64,000 nucleotides of DNA. Source: Thermohalobaculum sp039805905. Lineage in GTDB: Bacteria > Pseudomonadota > Alphaproteobacteria > Rhodobacterales > Rhodobacteraceae. The DNA lies in the NCBI GenBank assembly GCA_039805905.1, contig JBDIVM010000003.1, positions 337,311 through 401,310 of the forward strand. Direction: 5' to 3'. This document shows, in pieces, positions 61,268-64,000 of the stretch; position 1 is the stretch's first letter; every line of letters starts with the position of its first letter. Below the pieces are notes generated by a model. It was not told the DNA's origin. It saw only the letters and a program-made list of their open reading frames with translations, and did not search any database. The position numbers and the translations under genes were made by a program.

Positions 61268-62779
61268 ATGATGGGCAACCTCTGCCGTCTGCGGGCGGGC
61301 AGGGTCGTTTCCGCCGCCGCGATTCTATGGATTTCCGGACTGGTCGGGGCAGCACAGGCGCAGGGGACCGTGGCGGTCCCGTCTGCCGCCGACGCCGCTG
61401 CCGGGGCCGACCCGGCCACGGAAGGCGAGACGGATGTCCTGGTCGATTGGCTCGCGGCACCTTGGACCGGCGATCTCCCGGGGATTCTCGAGCGCGGCTA
61501 CCTGCGCATCGGTACCGCCTACAATCCGGTGCTGTTCTCCTATGACGGTGCCGACCAGCGCGGCATCGTGGTCGATGCCACCGCCGAGCTTCAGGCCCAT
61601 CTGAGAAAGAAGTTCGGCAAGCCCGCCAGCCACCTGACCGTCGTGCTTGCAGCGCTGCCGCGTAACCGAATGATCCCGGCGCTGGAGGAAGGGCGCGTCG
61701 ATGTGCTCATGGCCAACCTGACGATCACCCCCGAGCGCCAGGCGCGGGTCGACTTCACGGCGCCGTTCGCGACCGGCATTCGCGAGGTGCTGGTGACCGG
61801 GCCATCCGCCCCGCCCGTCTCCACCCTCGAGGACCTGGCTGGGATCAGCCTCTACCTGCGCCCCTCCAGCAGCTATGCCGAGCACCTGCGCACGCTGAAT
61901 GCCGCGCGGAAGGCGGCCGGCCTCGCCGAGATCCCGGTCGAGCCGATGGACGAGAACATGGAGGACAGCGACATCCTCGAACTCGTCGGCGTCGGCACGC
62001 TCCCGGCCGCGATCATCGACAGCCACATGGCCCGGCTCTACGCCCGCATCATCGACGGGCTGACCGTGCACGAGGACATCGCCTTCAATGAAGCTGGCGA
62101 GACCGCCTGGGCGATCCGCAAGCAGTCGCCCGAACTGATGGCCGCGCTCAACGGCTTCATGAAGGTCGCTGCGAAGGGGACGCTGCTGGGCAACACGCTC
62201 ATCAAGCGATACTTCGAGGACACGAAGCGGGTCGAGAATGCGATGGGGGCCGGCCCGTCCGAACGACTGCGCGAAACCATAGGGCTGATCCGGAAATATG
62301 CCGCGCAATACGATTTCGATGCGACCCTGATCGCGGCGCAGGGCTATCAGGAATCGCAGCTCGACCAGTCGAAGCGCAGCGCCGCCGGCGCGATCGGCAT
62401 CATGCAGGTGATGCCCCAGACCGCGCGCGACCCGGTGGTTGGCATCCCCGACATCGATGTCGCCGAAAGGAACGTGAACGCCGGGGTGAAGTACCTCCGC
62501 TTCCTGCGTGACCGGTACTTCAGCGACCCGGCGATAGACGAGTTCAACCGCACCCTGTTCTCCTTCGCTGCCTACAATGCCGGGCCGGGGAACATCAGCA
62601 AGGCACGCAAGCGGGCGGTGAAGATGGGGCTCGACCCGGATGTCTGGTTCGGCAATGTCGAGCTGGCGGCGGCAAAGGCGGTCAGCCGCGAGCCGGTCGT
62701 CTATGTCCGCAACATTCTCAAGTACTACGTGACCTACGAGCTCTACCGCGACCGGCTGGCGCTTCAGCCGCAGCAGTGA
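61268..62779 (+). CDS. MltF-like lytic transglycosylase with periplasmic binding domain
   Basis: A 503-residue exported protein. After a signal peptide (residues 1-31) an SBP_bac_3 domain covers ~75-305 (YLRIGTAYNPVLFSYDG, DVLMANLTITPERQ), and an SLT/GH23 domain covers ~345-500. The catalytic Glu362 is in GYQESQL, and GAIGIMQVMPQTA and FAAYNAGPGNISKA follow. In E. coli MltF cleaves peptidoglycan at the outer membrane; here there is no lipobox, so it is probably soluble in the periplasm. AGGGGG precedes ATG61268. Confidence 0.9.
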   Translation: MMGNLCRLRAGRVVSAAAILWISGLVGAAQAQGTVAVPSAADAAAGADPATEGETDVLVDWLAAPWTGDLPGILERGYLRIGTAYNPVLFSYDGADQRGIVVDATAELQAHLRKKFGKPASHLTVVLAALPRNRMIPALEEGRVDVLMANLTITPERQARVDFTAPFATGIREVLVTGPSAPPVSTLEDLAGISLYLRPSSSYAEHLRTLNAARKAAGLAEIPVEPMDENMEDSDILELVGVGTLPAAIIDSHMARLYARIIDGLTVHEDIAFNEAGETAWAIRKQSPELMAALNGFMKVAAKGTLLGNTLIKRYFEDTKRVENAMGAGPSERLRETIGLIRKYAAQYDFDATLIAAQGYQESQLDQSKRSAAGAIGIMQVMPQTARDPVVGIPDIDVAERNVNAGVKYLRFLRDRYFSDPAIDEFNRTLFSFAAYNAGPGNISKARKRAVKMGLDPDVWFGNVELAAAKAVSREPVVYVRNILKYYVTYELYRDRLALQPQQ

Positions 62780-62974
62780 CCCCGCGGGCAGTTCCTGCCA
62801 GGCGACGTCAGGGCACCGGTTCCGCGCTCTCCGCTCTTGGCGGCACGGCGGCGGCGAGTCGAGAGCGGCGCGACGTCCGTCGTGCGATGTTCGCCTTGGG
62901 GCCGGGCTGCAAGGTCAGTGGCCCGGATGCAATCCGCGCAGGACCGATCGATCGTCGCCGCGGGGGCAGCCCGG

Positions 62975-63800
62975 ATGATCCGCACGACCGTCCCCCCTGG
63001 CCGTAGCAGCCCTTGCACTCGCCACCTGCTCGAGCATCTCGCGAAACCCGGTTCCGCCGCACCTCCGGGAGGTCGCCGGAAGCCCGGGAATACCGCCAGT
63101 GGGCTTCTGGGCCGACGAGCCGCCGCGCGATCTCTGGCTGTTCGCGGTCGAGGCCGAAGGCCGGCGCTATGACGAGATGCATGTGGACGGCAGCGTGATC
63201 TCGGGCGCGACCGTGCTCACGGAATGGCAGGTCGATCTCGACAGAATGGCGAAGCGGAACGGCGTGGCGCCAACGGCGGCGAGCATGTATGTGGTCCGCA
63301 ACGGCTGCATCGCGCCCGAGCCCGCGATCGTGGATCACGGCCTCATCCCCATCGCCGGCCGGCCGATCAACACGCTGCTGAAGGGGCAGGGGGTCGGTGA
63401 CCTGCTCTCGGCCTCTGCTGCCGCGACGGTCCGGAGAGCCGATTACCACGTGACCTGGATCGGCGGGGAATTCCAGCACGAGCATCCCGGGCCCTTCGAT
63501 CCGGAATACATGAAGGCGCTTTATGATTACGGCTTCGAGCTGATGATGAGCGGGAATGCCTGGGCCCGCAAGCCGCCGGTATTGATGACCGACCGCGAGC
63601 GCGCCGCGATCAGCCAGCATCTCGTGGCCGTGCGGCATCAGTCAGCCGGACAGCGACCGCCGGCGACGTTGCCCTGCGGGTCGCCTGGCGCGCGCTCGCC
63701 GTCCCCGGGGCGTTGCCGGAATGCTACTACGCTATCAAAACTTGGTGACGCGGCAATTCGGCACTCACCCGCACTCGCGTTTCGGGCGACAGTAGATTAG
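62975..63800 (+). pseudogene. Patatin-like phospholipase lipoprotein, internally deleted
   Basis: The N-terminus of a patatin-like lipoprotein can be read from ATG62975 if one C of the C6 run (62992-62997) is dropped: a signal, Cys, then RNPVPPHL and GFWADEP. The frame then jumps directly to LWLFAVEAEGRRYDEMHVDG, which belongs near the end of the lipase domain. The whole catalytic segment with the GxSxG serine is missing, and the DGG Asp loop reads DGS. The C-terminal part (EHPGPFDPEYMKAL, GNAWARKPP) is still clear. The tail after PP is unusual, so the original stop may also be lost. Confidence 0.7.
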
Positions 63801-63830
63801 CGAGCGGTTTGATTTGGCCGCGGGAACAAG

Positions 63831-63840
63831 ACACGTGTCA
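63831..63840. promoter_or_regulatory. GACACGTGTC palindrome before the last lipoprotein gene
   Basis: A perfect 10-bp palindrome lies 49 bases before ATG63889. It differs from the 12-bp GACACATGTGTC at 57373 by lacking the central AT. Functional meaning is unknown; it could be a coincidence. Confidence 0.25.
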
Positions 63841-63888
63841 TTCAAGGCATGTCACTTCCGCGCGACCCGGTAACGAACGGAGAGAGGG

Positions 63889-64000
63889 ATGAAGACTGCC
63901 ACCTATTTGATGCTGGGGGTTTCGGCGCTGGCGCTTGCCGGGTGCACGAACCTCCCGGGCGCGTCGCTGGGCGCGACGTTCAGTGCGGAGCGCTACCTGA
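63889..64000 (+). CDS. Putative lipoprotein, N-terminal part
   Basis: Only the first 37 residues are in the window. They form a type II signal peptide (MKTATYLMLGVSALALAGC) with Cys19 as the likely acylated residue, followed by TNLPGASLGATF. GAGAGGG stands immediately before ATG63889. The function cannot be judged because the gene runs off the right edge. Confidence 0.6.
   Translation, partial: MKTATYLMLGVSALALAGCTNLPGASLGATFSAERYL

Noticed and set aside
62780..62974. A gene between the MltF-like gene and the patatin remnant.
   Set aside because: Frames here are short and Arg-rich and show no resemblance to known proteins; the stretch may be debris from the same decay.

Overview
The window is a stretch of high-GC bacterial chromosome that looks like a member of the Rhodobacterales (Alphaproteobacteria). 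The evidence is gene content and order: an aroA-cmk-rpsA-sppA-ihfB-lapA-trpF-trpB block, a complete RegB/SenC/RegA redox two-component locus, AddAB instead of RecBCD, the alphaproteobacterial regulator TrcR (DUF1013), and a tsaE-amgK-murU-addB-addA operon. This placement is inferred from family knowledge and not from a database search. Genes are densely packed, with many 4-bp ATGA/GTGA overlaps. I saw no insertion sequence, prophage, CRISPR array or tRNA gene.

Layout. 1-1.9 kb: end of nhaA, an isochorismatase-like hydrolase and a GNAT protein. 2.1-7.5 kb: a ybeZ(phoH)-ybeY-corC-lnt cluster in the same order as in E. coli, followed by metK. 7.5-18.1 kb: a small lipoprotein, trmB, a structured intergenic region with a strong terminator, aroA-cmk-rpsA-sppA-ihfB-lapA, then trpF-GNAT-trpB-DUF2158-trpA. 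18.2-24.5 kb: nuclease, aminotransferase, hydrolase, DMT exporter, accD-folC, trxA. 24.5-33.2 kb (minus strand): tsaE-amgK-murU-addB-addA, joined by four consecutive 4-bp overlaps. 33.3-38.8 kb: a PAS kinase with a degenerate ATPase domain, then regB (minus) divergent from senC and regA (plus). 38.8-44.8 kb: recR, an amidinotransferase-fold enzyme, ybaB, dnaX, a Kef-type antiporter and the SRP RNA gene. 44.9-49.8 kb: nudC, amn, HU, flavin reductase, a J-domain protein, and a GNAT with a 39-codon upstream ORF. 49.9-55.3 kb: a 1213-aa 5-oxoprolinase with a coupled small membrane protein, trcR, and RNase T2. 55.3-60.3 kb: a broken DUF1194 gene, an MttB-family methyltransferase, a copper-type P-ATPase behind a MerR/CueR-like promoter, and an orphan promoter-terminator pair that may encode a small RNA. 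60.4-64 kb: a glycine-zipper lipoprotein, a Rap1a-like protein, an MltF-like transglycosylase, a gutted patatin-like phospholipase pseudogene, and the start of a lipoprotein.

Most of the window is core housekeeping: ribosome and tRNA maturation, aromatic amino acid synthesis, fatty acid and folate synthesis, DNA repair and redox control. The less explained parts are the intergenic structures (two terminator-associated sRNA candidates sharing an 8-nt block, a CtrA-like site, a 10-bp-phased TTAACG array, an SD-sequestering hairpin), the degenerate PAS kinase, the two decaying genes near 55.5 and 63 kb, and the small ORFs. I did not identify a clear new defence or biosynthetic system.
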